Source: Dehalococcoidia bacterium
GTDB lineage: Bacteria > Chloroflexota > Dehalococcoidia > Dehalococcoidales > W111
NCBI GenBank assembly: GCA_011191985.1
Contig: DUEU01000076.1
Coordinates: 1 to 36,739 of the forward strand
Direction of reading: 5' to 3'
DNA: 36,739 bases
Below, piece by piece: positions 1-7,583 of this stretch (within the stretch, counting starts at the first letter, position 1; each line of letters opens with the position of its first letter). The notes beneath the pieces were generated by a model. That model ran no database searches. It was not told the origin of the DNA and worked only from the letters and a program-made list of their open reading frames with translations. A program made the translations under genes and the position numbers.

Positions 1-1212
1 AGCTTGTGTCACTATCGGTGGAATAAAGATGACAATAACAATGTCTATATTGTCATCCTGCGCTAGCAGTCTCAGTGCTCGGTCATACTCGTCGGCAGTA
101 GCCTCAGCCGTCATATCTACCGGGTTAGCCAAGCTCGCCCGACTCGACAGGAAGCCTTTCAATCCGGAGAGAGTCTTGTCTGAGAGGGACGGTAGTTCCA
201 GGCCCCTCTCCGCGCAGGCATCAGCCGTTAGAATGCCCGGGCCACCACCATTAGTAAGTACAGCCACCCTCCTTCCTGAAGGTATCGGTTGGTGAGATAG
301 CATGTTGGCCACATCAAAGAGTTCCTCCAGGGTATCTACCCGGATCATGCCGGTCTGAGCAAATAGCGCTTCGGAAGCTACTTCGGCAGTAGCCAATGCC
401 CCAGTATGCGATGTAGCCGCCCTTGATCCCGCCGGAGTACGGCCACTTTTTACGACTACAATTGGCTTTTTGAGGGTAATACTGCGGGCGATACGGGCAA
501 ACTTCCTCGGGTTGCCAAAGGATTCGAGGTAAAGGAGGATGACATCGGTAGCCGGGTCTTCTACCCAGTACTGGAGCAGATCGTTACTGGAGACATCGGC
601 CCTGTTTCCGATGCTAACGAACGTAGAAAGGCCGATGTTCAAATCTCTGGCATATTCTAGAATGGCCAGCCCCAGAGCCCCGCTCTGAGTGCCCAGGGCA
701 ACGTTGCCGAAACGGGGGAAAACTGAGGAGAAAGTAGCATTCATACTGACCTCCGGATTAGCATTGATGACCCCCATGCAGTTAGGACCCACCAAGCGCA
801 TCCCGTAACGGCGACATGTCTCCAGTATCACATCCTGTTTCTTCTTCCCTTCAGCCCCAATCTCTCCAAAGCCAGCTGATATTATCACAACGCTGCCCAC
901 TCCCTTCTGCCCACACTGTTCAATCACCTGGTTGACTTCGTCGGCGGGGATAATTACTATGGCCAGGTCTACTCCTCCCGATATGTCGAGGACGGTGGGG
1001 GCCGTTTTTACTGAAGCCACTGCTTCGGTATTCGGGTTCACGGGATAGACAACGCCCTTGAATTCCTGCTGGAGCAGGTGGTGGAAAAGTCTGTTGCCAA
1101 TGGTTGCCTGTCTTCGTGAAGCCCCGACAACAGCTATGGAATGTGGTTGGAGTAAGGACCGCAATGAAGCTATGGTAGCAGCCTTCTCCTGCTCTATGGT
1201 CTTATCCTCCAC
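1..1212 (-). CDS. ADP-forming acyl-CoA (acetate-CoA) synthetase, partial at the window edge
   Basis: Not in the ORF track because it runs off the left edge; I read 404 codons from the reverse strand. The N-terminus carries a CoA-binding Rossmann segment (SIAVVGASR, then YPVNPN), followed by the succinyl-CoA-ligase-like motifs RLVGPNCMGVIN and TQSGALG, and the frame ends at the edge in VIVIFIPPIVTQA. This order is typical of the alpha part of NDP-forming acyl-CoA synthetases, which convert acyl-CoA, ADP and phosphate to acid, CoA and ATP. The ATP-grasp (beta) part, if fused, lies outside the window. I chose GTG at 1212 because GGAGAGG sits just upstream and the only upstream in-frame alternatives are TTG codons before a stop. 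A promoter-like TAGACA-17-TATAAT lies about 40-60 bases upstream. Family call is firm; substrate is unknown. Confidence 0.88.
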   Translation of the reverse strand, partial: MEDKTIEQEKAATIASLRSLLQPHSIAVVGASRRQATIGNRLFHHLLQQEFKGVVYPVNPNTEAVASVKTAPTVLDISGGVDLAIVIIPADEVNQVIEQCGQKGVGSVVIISAGFGEIGAEGKKKQDVILETCRRYGMRLVGPNCMGVINANPEVSMNATFSSVFPRFGNVALGTQSGALGLAILEYARDLNIGLSTFVSIGNRADVSSNDLLQYWVEDPATDVILLYLESFGNPRKFARIARSITLKKPIVVVKSGRTPAGSRAATSHTGALATAEVASEALFAQTGMIRVDTLEELFDVANMLSHQPIPSGRRVAVLTNGGGPGILTADACAERGLELPSLSDKTLSGLKGFLSSRASLANPVDMTAEATADEYDRALRLLAQDDNIDIVIVIFIPPIVTQA

Positions 1213-1246
1213 GAACCTCTCCAATTGTCGCCACTTATGTGGAAGA

Positions 1247-1275
1247 ATTATATTCGAAAACAGATCAACTGTCTA
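1247..1275 (-). promoter_or_regulatory. Predicted sigma70-type promoter for the acyl-CoA synthetase
   Basis: On the reverse strand TAGACA (1275-1270) is separated by 17 bases from a perfect TATAAT (1252-1247). The predicted start near 1240 gives a leader of about 28 bases containing the GGAGAGG ribosome-binding site of the GTG start at 1212. Based on sequence match only. Confidence 0.6.
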
Positions 1276-1363
1276 TAGTCCGGCACTGGTAATGGATAGC
1301 TCTCTTTGGCACCTCAACGGCACGATCTGACGGAAAGCAAGTGAAAATATTTTACGATAACTA

Positions 1364-1392
1364 TTGACAAATGTTACCACATATGTTATAGA
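1364..1392 (+). promoter_or_regulatory. Predicted promoter of the XRE-treT operon
   Basis: A perfect TTGACA (1364-1369) is followed after exactly 17 bases by TATAGA (1387-1392). The expected transcription start is around 1399-1402, which coincides with the ATG of the XRE gene, so the transcript would be leaderless or nearly so. The -10 element is covered by a dyad shared with the lexA promoter. Confidence 0.7.
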
Positions 1393-1395
1393 ACA
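1378..1395. promoter_or_regulatory. Putative operator shared with lexA promoter (CACATATGTTATAGAACA)
   Basis: The element CACATATGTTATAGAACA overlaps the -10 box of the XRE-treT promoter and contains the dyad TGTTATAGAACA. It is nearly the same as CACATATGTTCTATGAACA found in the lexA promoter in this window. The GAAC half-sites and ACATATGT core resemble Gram-positive-type LexA boxes (GAAC-N4-GTTC), but the exact LexA consensus for this lineage is not known to me. Confidence 0.45.
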
Positions 1396-1401
1396 TTCTG
1401 T

Positions 1402-1611
1402 ATGTCAATATTATCAGACAAGATCCGACAATGCCGATTTCTTAAAGGCTGGACCCAGGAACAGCTGGCGAGAAATATCGGCGTCTCGTTAAATACGGTT
1501 CAGAGATGGGAATCTGGTAAAACCATACCTTCCCCGTTGGCCATGGAAAAACTTCAGAAAGTACTGGAGGATGTACTTGACGGTAGTCAACTCAGGATGC
1601 TGCTGGAATGA
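1402..1611 (+). CDS. Small XRE-family helix-turn-helix regulator
   Basis: A 69-residue protein made up almost entirely of one lambda-repressor-like HTH domain: WTQEQLARNIGVSLNTVQRWESGK is the classic helix 2-turn-helix 3 pattern with the conserved Q-W-E-G positions. There is no sensor domain. The ATG at 1402 lies about 10 bases downstream of a strong -10 element, so initiation is probably leaderless; no Shine-Dalgarno sequence is visible. Its stop overlaps the start of the downstream glycosyltransferase by four bases (ATGA), indicating translational coupling and a joint operon. It may autoregulate the operon; the operator-like dyad over its -10 box could be its own site or a LexA site. Confidence 0.85.
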   Translation: MSILSDKIRQCRFLKGWTQEQLARNIGVSLNTVQRWESGKTIPSPLAMEKLQKVLEDVLDGSQLRMLLE

Positions 1612-2960
1612 ATGACATATACACCCTATCAGATGGAACCGTTTATAGTGAAAGGAAGAACATACGCTCTTTTTCGGCACATTCATTAGAAGAATACTCC
1701 GCGACAATATCTGAAGAAAAAATAGAAAGACTACAGGGTATAGCTCAGCGGCTAAAAGGTCTTAAGGTATTGGAGTTGAATTCTACGGCCCAGGGTGGTG
1801 GCGTTGCCGAGATGTTGTATAGCTCAATACCATTCCTGAATGCACTGGGAATAGAAGCAGAATGGAAAGTCATCAATGGGCATCGGGACTTCTTCGAATG
1901 TACCAAGCGATTTCATAATTTGCTACAAGGGATGAGGGGGCCCTTTACCCGTGAAATGAAACAGGTTTACGTCAATCACCTGCTAGAGTGTGCCGGCAAT
2001 AATATTGTTGACAATTCCCCAGATATAGTGATAATACATGACCCTCAACCGATGTTGCTATGCCGGTACTTGAAAAGAGAAGGTGAACGCTGGTTCTGGA
2101 GATGTCACATAGATATAGAACCCGCTGTAAGGTCACAGAATGGTCTATTGAGTTTACTCAACAACTGGATCACGGATTACGACGCCGCCATATTCTCAGC
2201 ATCACGTTACGTCTTCCCGCCCTGGCTGATACCGAAGTTTATTATTCCTCCCTTCATTGACCCCCTTTCCGAGAAGAACCGGGAGCTAAGTCAAGATGAG
2301 ATAACAAGGGTACTTGCCAAATACGAACTTGACCCGGAAGTTCCCATGATAACTCAGATTGGCAGATTCGACCCCTGGAAAGGATTGGATAGAACAATAG
2401 CCACATACCGCATTGTAAGAGAGGAAAGGAATTGCCAACTCGTGATAGCTGGCGGATTTGCTTCTGATGACCCGGAGGGTGAGAGGATAATTGAAGACAT
2501 ACGTTCAAAGACGAAGGATGACAAAGACGTTCACATACTCAATCTCTCATTGTCTGACAGGCTTGAGAACTACTTGGAGGTAAATGCCCTTCAACGGGCA
2601 GCGAGTATAATAATGCAACCATCTATTAGAGAGGGCTTTGGCCTTGTAGTTACCGAAGCGCTATGGAAAGGAAAGCCAGTCATTGCCAGTAATGTGGGCG
2701 GTATACCGTTCCAGATCAAGAAAGGCAGCACGGGCTACTTTTACGAAAATCCACGAAGAACCGCGCAGAAAATTATATACCTGTTAGAAAACAAGCGAGC
2801 CGCGGAAAGAATAGGCAAGAAAGGTAGGAGGTATATACAGGAGCACTTTTTAATTGTTGACAGAATAACCGACTGCCTTACGTCTCTGGATATTGTCATT
2901 AACTCAGCTTTCGACAAGAAAAGGCTAGCCAAGTGCGTGACCAGCTTCTACCCATGGTGA
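1608..2960 (+). CDS. treT: TreT-like trehalose synthase, GT4 family glycosyltransferase
   Basis: A 450-residue GT-B fold glycosyltransferase. The N-terminal domain has the TreT-type glycine motif LNSTAQGGGVAEML and AEWKVINGHRDFFE. The C-terminal domain has the donor-binding pattern GRFDPWKGLDR, LVIAGGFASDDPEG and the acidic GT4 motif SIREGFGLVVTEAL. This matches the trehalose glycosyltransferring synthases (TreT) described in Thermococcales and Thermoproteus, which make trehalose from NDP-glucose and glucose; donor and acceptor here are inferred. It is slightly longer than TreT (about 410 residues), mainly at the N-terminus. It is translationally coupled to the XRE regulator, so trehalose production (osmotic or stress protection) is probably under that regulator. 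Trehalose phosphorylase is the main alternative. Confidence 0.8.
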   Translation: MNDIYTLSDGTVYSERKNIRSFSAHSLEEYSATISEEKIERLQGIAQRLKGLKVLELNSTAQGGGVAEMLYSSIPFLNALGIEAEWKVINGHRDFFECTKRFHNLLQGMRGPFTREMKQVYVNHLLECAGNNIVDNSPDIVIIHDPQPMLLCRYLKREGERWFWRCHIDIEPAVRSQNGLLSLLNNWITDYDAAIFSASRYVFPPWLIPKFIIPPFIDPLSEKNRELSQDEITRVLAKYELDPEVPMITQIGRFDPWKGLDRTIATYRIVREERNCQLVIAGGFASDDPEGERIIEDIRSKTKDDKDVHILNLSLSDRLENYLEVNALQRAASIIMQPSIREGFGLVVTEALWKGKPVIASNVGGIPFQIKKGSTGYFYENPRRTAQKIIYLLENKRAAERIGKKGRRYIQEHFLIVDRITDCLTSLDIVINSAFDKKRLAKCVTSFYPW

Positions 2961-2981
2961 TTGCGCTGCTGTGATTGTTTC

Positions 2982-3053
2982 TGGGCTCGGTAGGGTTCGA
3001 ACCTACGACCAATCGGTTATGAGCCGACCGCTCTGCCACTGAGCTACGAGCCC
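2982..3053 (-). tRNA. tRNA-Met (CAT anticodon), elongator type
   Basis: The reverse strand folds as a full cloverleaf: acceptor GGGCTCG/CGAGCCC with discriminator A, D-stem GCTC/GAGC with a short AGTGGCA loop, anticodon stem GTCGG/CCGAT around loop CTCATAA (anticodon CAT), a five-base variable region TGGTC, and T-arm GTAGG-TTCGAAC-CCTAC. CCA is not encoded. The sequence resembles elongator tRNA-Met; a lysidine-modified tRNA-Ile2 (CAT) is the alternative. It lies just downstream of cobU on the same strand. Confidence 0.95.
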
Positions 3054-3133
3054 GCCAGACGAGTACTTTCCCTGGGGAAAGACAAAAAATAAGTCGTTTA
3101 CAAGGTGGATTATAATGAAGGCCGGAAGCAGTG

Positions 3134-3703
3134 TCAAGCGCGGTCCAAGACCGACTTTGCGCCCAGCGACCGGAGCTCGATGGCCAGCCCGGCAACCATG
3201 AGGTACACCCGGCTGGCCTTGGCGGCGAGCAACTGGTTCACCCTCCCCAGAATATCCCGGTAAATACGGCCCAGCGGGTAAGGGGGCACCAGACCCATGC
3301 CCACCTCGTTGCTGACCATAATCAGCGTCGCCTCTCCTTTCTCATAGGCATCGGCCAGTCCACGGACGGCGTCAAGGACGGCAGCCTCTTGCTCGGCCGG
3401 TTTATGCGCCTCACTAGCCTGAAGAAGATTGCTAACCCACAGGGTAAGGCAATCAACAATAACGACCTGGTGAGATGCGGCCTCACCAATTGCCCGGGCA
3501 AGCTCCAGGGGTTCCTCCACGGTACGCCATTGCCCGGGACGGCGGCGGCGGTGACGCCTGACCCGCATCGCCATCTCGCTGTCCTTAGCCTCAGCGGTGG
3601 CAACGAAGAGCACCCTTTCCGCCTTCTGCTGGGCTAGTTGCTGCGCAAAGGTGCTTTTACCGCTCCCCGCCCCCCCCAGTATTAGGATAAGCTCTTTTTT
3701 CAC
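3134..3703 (-). CDS. cobU: CobU, adenosylcobinamide kinase/guanylyltransferase
   Basis: A 189-residue cytoplasmic enzyme that phosphorylates adenosylcobinamide and transfers GMP to it, making AdoCbi-GDP for CobS. The N-terminus has the P-loop GGAGSGKST, followed by RVLFVATAEAKDSEMAMRVRRHRRRRP (guanylyltransferase region), VVIVDCLTLWVSN and VSNEVGMGLVPPYPLGRIYRDILGRVNQ, all characteristic of CobU/CobP. The ORF track extends further upstream, but GTG at 3703 overlaps the cobD stop (GTGA) and places the P-loop near residue 9 as usual, so I use it. It is the last gene of the cobO-cobT-cobS-cbiB-cobD-cobU operon. Confidence 0.93.
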   Translation of the reverse strand: MKKELILILGGAGSGKSTFAQQLAQQKAERVLFVATAEAKDSEMAMRVRRHRRRRPGQWRTVEEPLELARAIGEAASHQVVIVDCLTLWVSNLLQASEAHKPAEQEAAVLDAVRGLADAYEKGEATLIMVSNEVGMGLVPPYPLGRIYRDILGRVNQLLAAKASRVYLMVAGLAIELRSLGAKSVLDRA

Positions 3704-4779
3704 TTCACCTCCCGCAACACCTCTAAAAGACGCTGGCACTCCGGTAGAGTGCGCACCCCGATCCGGATGTATTCCGACAGGCCAAACGAGGTGCAATCAC
3801 GCACGCAAACCCCCCGTCTCAATAACCGCTTACGCAGGGCGGCGGCACCACCAACCTTGACCAGTAAAAAGTTAGCCACCGACGGCAGCACTTTATACCC
3901 CAGCGCCCCGAGCTCCAGATGTAGATAGCCCCTGCCCTCCTGGACACAGCTTATCCCCCGGAGCAGGTGTTCCCGGTCGGCAAGAGCGGTCAACCCGGCC
4001 GCCTGAGCTACCGCATTCACGCTCCACGACGGCTTACTGACCGAGAGGGCGCGGGCAACACCAGCCGGGCAGAGGGCATAGCCCAGTCTCAGCCCGGTCA
4101 GGGCATAATCCTTGGTCATGGAGCGCAGGACGACTACGTTGCCCTGGCTGAGAAGCTGGCAGCTATCCCAAGCCTCGTAAACGAAGGAAATGTAGGCCTC
4201 GTCCAGAACCAGCAGCCCCTGGCCAGCGGCCTCGGCCAGAGATTCCACTGCTTCTCGCTCCAGATACCGACCGGTCGGATTATTGGGCTGGCACAGGAAC
4301 ACCAGCCCAGGCTGCCGGTGCCGTACCTCCCGGCAGACCGCGGACATATCCCAGATAAAATCATTTTCCTCCACGGCTTCTTGAAGAACGACCCCAGCGC
4401 CCGCCAGTCTGGCCGCCGTCTCATACTCAGCGAATGTTGGCACCATAATAAGCGCCTGGCTACCTTTCCCCAAATAGGTATGAGCCAGCAGGTGAATAAG
4501 CTCCGTAGAACCGTTGCCAATGACAATTTGCCCCGGAGAAACACCGGTCAGCCGGGATATCATCTCCCTGATTTCCCGGCACTCAGGGTCAGGATAGGCA
4601 GCTATATTCACCCGGCTCAGGGCAGCAGCAACCCCGGGAGGTGGCCCTAGCGGATTGATATTGACGCTGAAGTCAATGACCTCCTCACGGGTCAGCCCCA
4701 GGGCATTAAGCTCCGCAAGGGACACACCCCCGTGAAACGGACGATTTGCCCTCTTTGGTATCTGACTAGAATATGCCAT
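3700..4779 (-). CDS. cobD: CobD, L-threonine-O-3-phosphate decarboxylase (PLP-dependent)
   Basis: A 359-residue class I/II aminotransferase-fold enzyme. The N-terminal FHGGVSLAEL and DFSVNINPLGPPPGV are signature stretches of CobD-type proteins. The substrate region has GNGSTELIHLLA, FLCQPNNPTGRYL and VLDEAYISF, and the PLP-binding lysine lies in SMTKDYALTGLRLGY. CobD makes (R)-1-amino-2-propanol O-2-phosphate, the aminopropanol linker that CbiB attaches to cobyric acid. Histidinol-phosphate aminotransferase is the close homologue, but the motif and the setting between cbiB and cobU decide for CobD. It overlaps cbiB upstream by 14 bases and cobU downstream by 4, so the genes are translationally coupled. 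Confidence 0.92.
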   Translation of the reverse strand: MAYSSQIPKRANRPFHGGVSLAELNALGLTREEVIDFSVNINPLGPPPGVAAALSRVNIAAYPDPECREIREMISRLTGVSPGQIVIGNGSTELIHLLAHTYLGKGSQALIMVPTFAEYETAARLAGAGVVLQEAVEENDFIWDMSAVCREVRHRQPGLVFLCQPNNPTGRYLEREAVESLAEAAGQGLLVLDEAYISFVYEAWDSCQLLSQGNVVVLRSMTKDYALTGLRLGYALCPAGVARALSVSKPSWSVNAVAQAAGLTALADREHLLRGISCVQEGRGYLHLELGALGYKVLPSVANFLLVKVGGAAALRKRLLRRGVCVRDCTSFGLSEYIRIGVRTLPECQRLLEVLREVK

Positions 4780-5722
4780 AGCGAATAACCATAACGCCCA
4801 GCGCTAACAGGAAGGCCAGCACCGCCGCCCGGTGCATCACCGCCACCGCCTGTCTTATTTTAATCGGCCCGACCGGACTACCGGGCTGGCCCAGTTTATA
4901 GTGACCTACCTTTTGCAGCTCCACCCCCAGCGCCCCCGCCATGGCGCTCATCGTCCAGCCGGCGTTGGGGCTTTCGGTACGACGGTGCTGGTGCCACATG
5001 GTCTGCGCAGCCCTTCTGGCACTTGACCCAGGTAGCCAGGCGGCCACGGTAATAAGTACCGCCGCCAGACGCGCCGGAATGAAATTGACCAAGTCGTCCA
5101 GGCGGGCCGCCGCCTTGCCCAAGTACTCGTAACGGCCATGGTAGCCGAGCATGCTGTCCATGGTATTCAGGGCCCGATAGGCAACTGTCCCCGGCAACCC
5201 GAACAAGGCGAAGGCCAGCCAGGGTGCCAGGAAACTGTCGGTGCTGTTCTCGGCTACCGACTCTACTGCCGCCGAAGCCGCCAGCTGCGGCGACAGCCCC
5301 ACCGTATCCCGACTGACCAGGCTGGTGAGCCGTTCTCTGGCCCTATCCAGATGGACAGCTTCAAGCTCATCGGCCACCCCGCGGGCAGCCCGACCCAGCT
5401 CTCTTACCGAGAAACAGCTTTTCAACAGATATGTCCCCACCACCAGATAGGCAACCTCATGCAGCCGCACTAGACCCCACCCCAGATACCAGACGGCCAC
5501 TCCCAAGGCCGCCGGCAGCAGGATCGCCATGCCCAGCCCGTAAAGAAAAGGCCTAACCTTGCCCTGGCCGGGGGCCTTCCTTTCCAGCCAGCCAATAACA
5601 ACCCCTATCCCGGATACCGGGTGAAAGCGCCTCGGCTCACCAAGGACAACATCCCAGAGCAAGGCCAGCACCATTACAGCTATCCCCGACCAGATAGACC
5701 ATTCGATACCGAACAGCGGCAT
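4766..5722 (-). CDS. cbiB: CbiB, adenosylcobinamide-phosphate synthase (membrane)
   Basis: A 318-residue polytopic membrane protein of the CbiB/CobD(denitrificans) family, which joins adenosylcobyric acid to aminopropanol phosphate. The N-terminal ALLWDVVLGEPRRFHPVSGIG is diagnostic. Further family motifs are SRDTVGLSPQLAASAAVESVAENSTDSFLAPW, ALNTMDSMLGY and SPNAGWTMSAMAGALGV. Hydrophobic segments are seen near the N-terminus, around residues 55-95, 165-180, 215-230 and at the C-terminus. The ATG at 5722 follows the cobS stop by three bases. Together with CobD it completes the aminopropanol arm. Confidence 0.93.
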   Translation of the reverse strand: MPLFGIEWSIWSGIAVMVLALLWDVVLGEPRRFHPVSGIGVVIGWLERKAPGQGKVRPFLYGLGMAILLPAALGVAVWYLGWGLVRLHEVAYLVVGTYLLKSCFSVRELGRAARGVADELEAVHLDRARERLTSLVSRDTVGLSPQLAASAAVESVAENSTDSFLAPWLAFALFGLPGTVAYRALNTMDSMLGYHGRYEYLGKAAARLDDLVNFIPARLAAVLITVAAWLPGSSARRAAQTMWHQHRRTESPNAGWTMSAMAGALGVELQKVGHYKLGQPGSPVGPIKIRQAVAVMHRAAVLAFLLALGVMVIRYGIF

Positions 5723-5725
5723 CGG

Positions 5726-6496
5726 CTACCGGGCCCCCAGCAGCTGCGGCAAGGTCGCTATCAGCCCCGCCGGGGCGAGGGCTACACCGGCCGCCAGCGC
5801 CACCACCTCGCTTACTTCATTTATCGCCCCGTAGGTATCCCCGGTAAGCCCCCCCAGAAGACGGGATATGCCCATCCCCACCAGCCAGGCAACTAGAGAG
5901 ACGATAACAAAAAGAAGTCCGCCGCCTATGCCGGCTAATAGCACTGAAGCAACTATGGTAATGCCGGCGGCTATCCCGGCCCGGGGCCAGGTAGTGTATC
6001 GGTGGAAGGCCAAACCCAGGCCTTCCTCGCGAGCATAAGGGAAGGCAGCCAATGCTAAAACCATAGACCACCGCGACAGCGCCGGAAACAGCACCAGAAC
6101 CGGCAACCTGGCCATACGGGGAAGGCCGAACACGGCGGCCCACTTGAGCAGCATAAGGCCGATTCCACCGGCCACAGCAAAGGCGCCTACGTGCCGGTCA
6201 CGCATGATTTGCAGCCGTTGCTCCCGGTCACGTCCCCCCAGGCCATCACAGGTATCAAGGAAGCCCTCCAGGTGCATGGCCCCCGTCAGCACCAGAAGAA
6301 CAACGATAAGAAAGGCACTGGTCAGCGCCGTCGGCCAGATAAGACCAAGGCCGGCGTCAGCACCGGCCAGCACCAGGCCCAGCAACAGGCCGACCAGAGG
6401 AAAGAAGACCTGAGAACGGGCCAGCTCCTGGCCTGAGAAGTAACGCCTGCCCACCGGCAGGATGGTCAGGAACCTCACCGCCGTCAGCAAATACAT
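5726..6496 (-). CDS. cobS: CobS, adenosylcobinamide-GDP ribazoletransferase (membrane)
   Basis: A 256-residue, strongly hydrophobic protein. It has the CobS N-terminus (AVRFLTILPVG) and the catalytic-region motif MHLEGFLDTCDGLGGRDREQRLQIMRDRHVGAFAV, which corresponds to the acidic Mg-binding DxxDGLGG and RHVGAFG motifs of the family. Several transmembrane stretches follow, with a late LLGGLTGDTYGAINEVSE segment typical of CobS. The enzyme joins AdoCbi-GDP (from CobU) with alpha-ribazole(-phosphate) to give cobalamin(-phosphate) at the membrane. Only three bases separate it from cobT and cbiB on either side. No CobC phosphatase is present in the cluster. Confidence 0.93.
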   Translation of the reverse strand: MYLLTAVRFLTILPVGRRYFSGQELARSQVFFPLVGLLLGLVLAGADAGLGLIWPTALTSAFLIVVLLVLTGAMHLEGFLDTCDGLGGRDREQRLQIMRDRHVGAFAVAGGIGLMLLKWAAVFGLPRMARLPVLVLFPALSRWSMVLALAAFPYAREEGLGLAFHRYTTWPRAGIAAGITIVASVLLAGIGGGLLFVIVSLVAWLVGMGISRLLGGLTGDTYGAINEVSEVVALAAGVALAPAGLIATLPQLLGAR

Positions 6497-6499
6497 GGA

Positions 6500-7567
6500 C
6501 TAGTCACCATCCGTCTTCTTTTCGGAAACACCGGCGTCGGCGAAGGTCGCCATCTCGGCAAGACAGCGGGCAGCGGCCTCAATAACTACCATGCCCAGAA
6601 CGGCGCCACTGCCTTCACCCAGACGCATTTCCAGGTCTAAAAGCGGTCTCAGCCCGAGATAGTCCAGCGTTACTCTATGCCCCGGTTCCGCAGAAAGGTG
6701 GGAGGCCAGACAGTAATCACGTACCTGTCGACAGAGGCCATGGGCAATCAGGGCCGCCGCCCCGGAAATAAAGCCGTCCAGCACCACCACGCGTCGGCGC
6801 GCGGCCGTGCCCAGTATCACCCCGGCCAGAACGCCTATCTCAAAACCACCCACCTTGGCCAGGACATCCAGGGCATCGTCGGCGACGGGCCGGTTCAACG
6901 CCAGCGCCAGGCCAACCACCTCAGCCTTGAGTTTTAAGCCTTCATCGGAAACCCCGGCACCCCGTCCGGTCACCAACTCGGCTGCCTCGCCAGTGATGGC
7001 CGCGATAACGGCGCTGGAAGAGGTAGTATTGGCAATACCCATATCCCCGGTGCCAATCAGGTCAGCACCCTCGTTTACCGCTTCTTCGGCCATGATAATA
7101 CCGTTTTCCAGTGCCTGCACCGCTTGCTCACGGGACATGGCCGGGCCCCGGGCAATATTGGCCGTGCCCCAGCCTATCTTGGCCGAGCGGAGAGCCTGAT
7201 GAGGGGGCAGCTTAGCGGCCACTCCGGCATCCACCACCACCACCGCAGCCCCGGTATATCGGGCCAGGACATTAATCGCCGCACCTCCTTGAAGGAAGTT
7301 GAGCACCATCTGAGCGGTAACTTCCTGGGGATAGGCACTCACCCCCTCGGCAGCGACCCCGTGGTCGGCCGCGGCCAGTATTATCTTCCGGCCCCGAAGC
7401 ACCGGCACCGGTTGACCGAAGATACCGGCCAGCTGGACCGAGATGTCCTCCAGCCTCCCCAGACTGCCCAGCGGCTTGGTCAGTTCATCCTGGCGGCACC
7501 GCGCTGCCGCCATCGCCGCCTCATCCAGGCCCGCAATAAGTTTGACCGTTTCCTCAAGAGTAGCCAA
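6500..7567 (-). CDS. cobT: CobT, nicotinate-nucleotide-dimethylbenzimidazole phosphoribosyltransferase
   Basis: A 355-residue enzyme that activates the lower-ligand base to alpha-ribazole-5-phosphate. Family signatures are LTKPLGSLGRLEDISVQLAGI near the N-terminus, AADHGVAAEGVSAYPQEVT, the glycine-rich LIGTGDMGIANTTSSSAV loop, and LDYLGLRPLLDLEMRLGEGSGA near the C-terminus that houses the catalytic Glu region. The start is a TTG with GAGAGAGG about nine bases upstream; no ATG or GTG fits as well. It lies 16 bases after cobO. The base accepted (dimethylbenzimidazole or another benzimidazole) cannot be read from sequence. Confidence 0.93.
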   Translation of the reverse strand: MATLEETVKLIAGLDEAAMAAARCRQDELTKPLGSLGRLEDISVQLAGIFGQPVPVLRGRKIILAAADHGVAAEGVSAYPQEVTAQMVLNFLQGGAAINVLARYTGAAVVVVDAGVAAKLPPHQALRSAKIGWGTANIARGPAMSREQAVQALENGIIMAEEAVNEGADLIGTGDMGIANTTSSSAVIAAITGEAAELVTGRGAGVSDEGLKLKAEVVGLALALNRPVADDALDVLAKVGGFEIGVLAGVILGTAARRRVVVLDGFISGAAALIAHGLCRQVRDYCLASHLSAEPGHRVTLDYLGLRPLLDLEMRLGEGSGAVLGMVVIEAAARCLAEMATFADAGVSEKKTDGD

Positions 7568-7583
7568 GTGTCAGTACCTCTCT

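Noticed and set aside
1058-1330. Plus-strand ORFs at 29-295 and 1058-1330.
   Set aside because: They are antisense shadows of the acyl-CoA synthetase, whose motifs are clear on the minus strand.
3066-3083. Hairpin CTTTCCCTGGGGAAAG next to an A/T run between tRNA-Met and cobU.
   Set aside because: On the transcribed strand the T-run precedes the hairpin rather than following it, so it does not fit an intrinsic terminator; no other role is evident.
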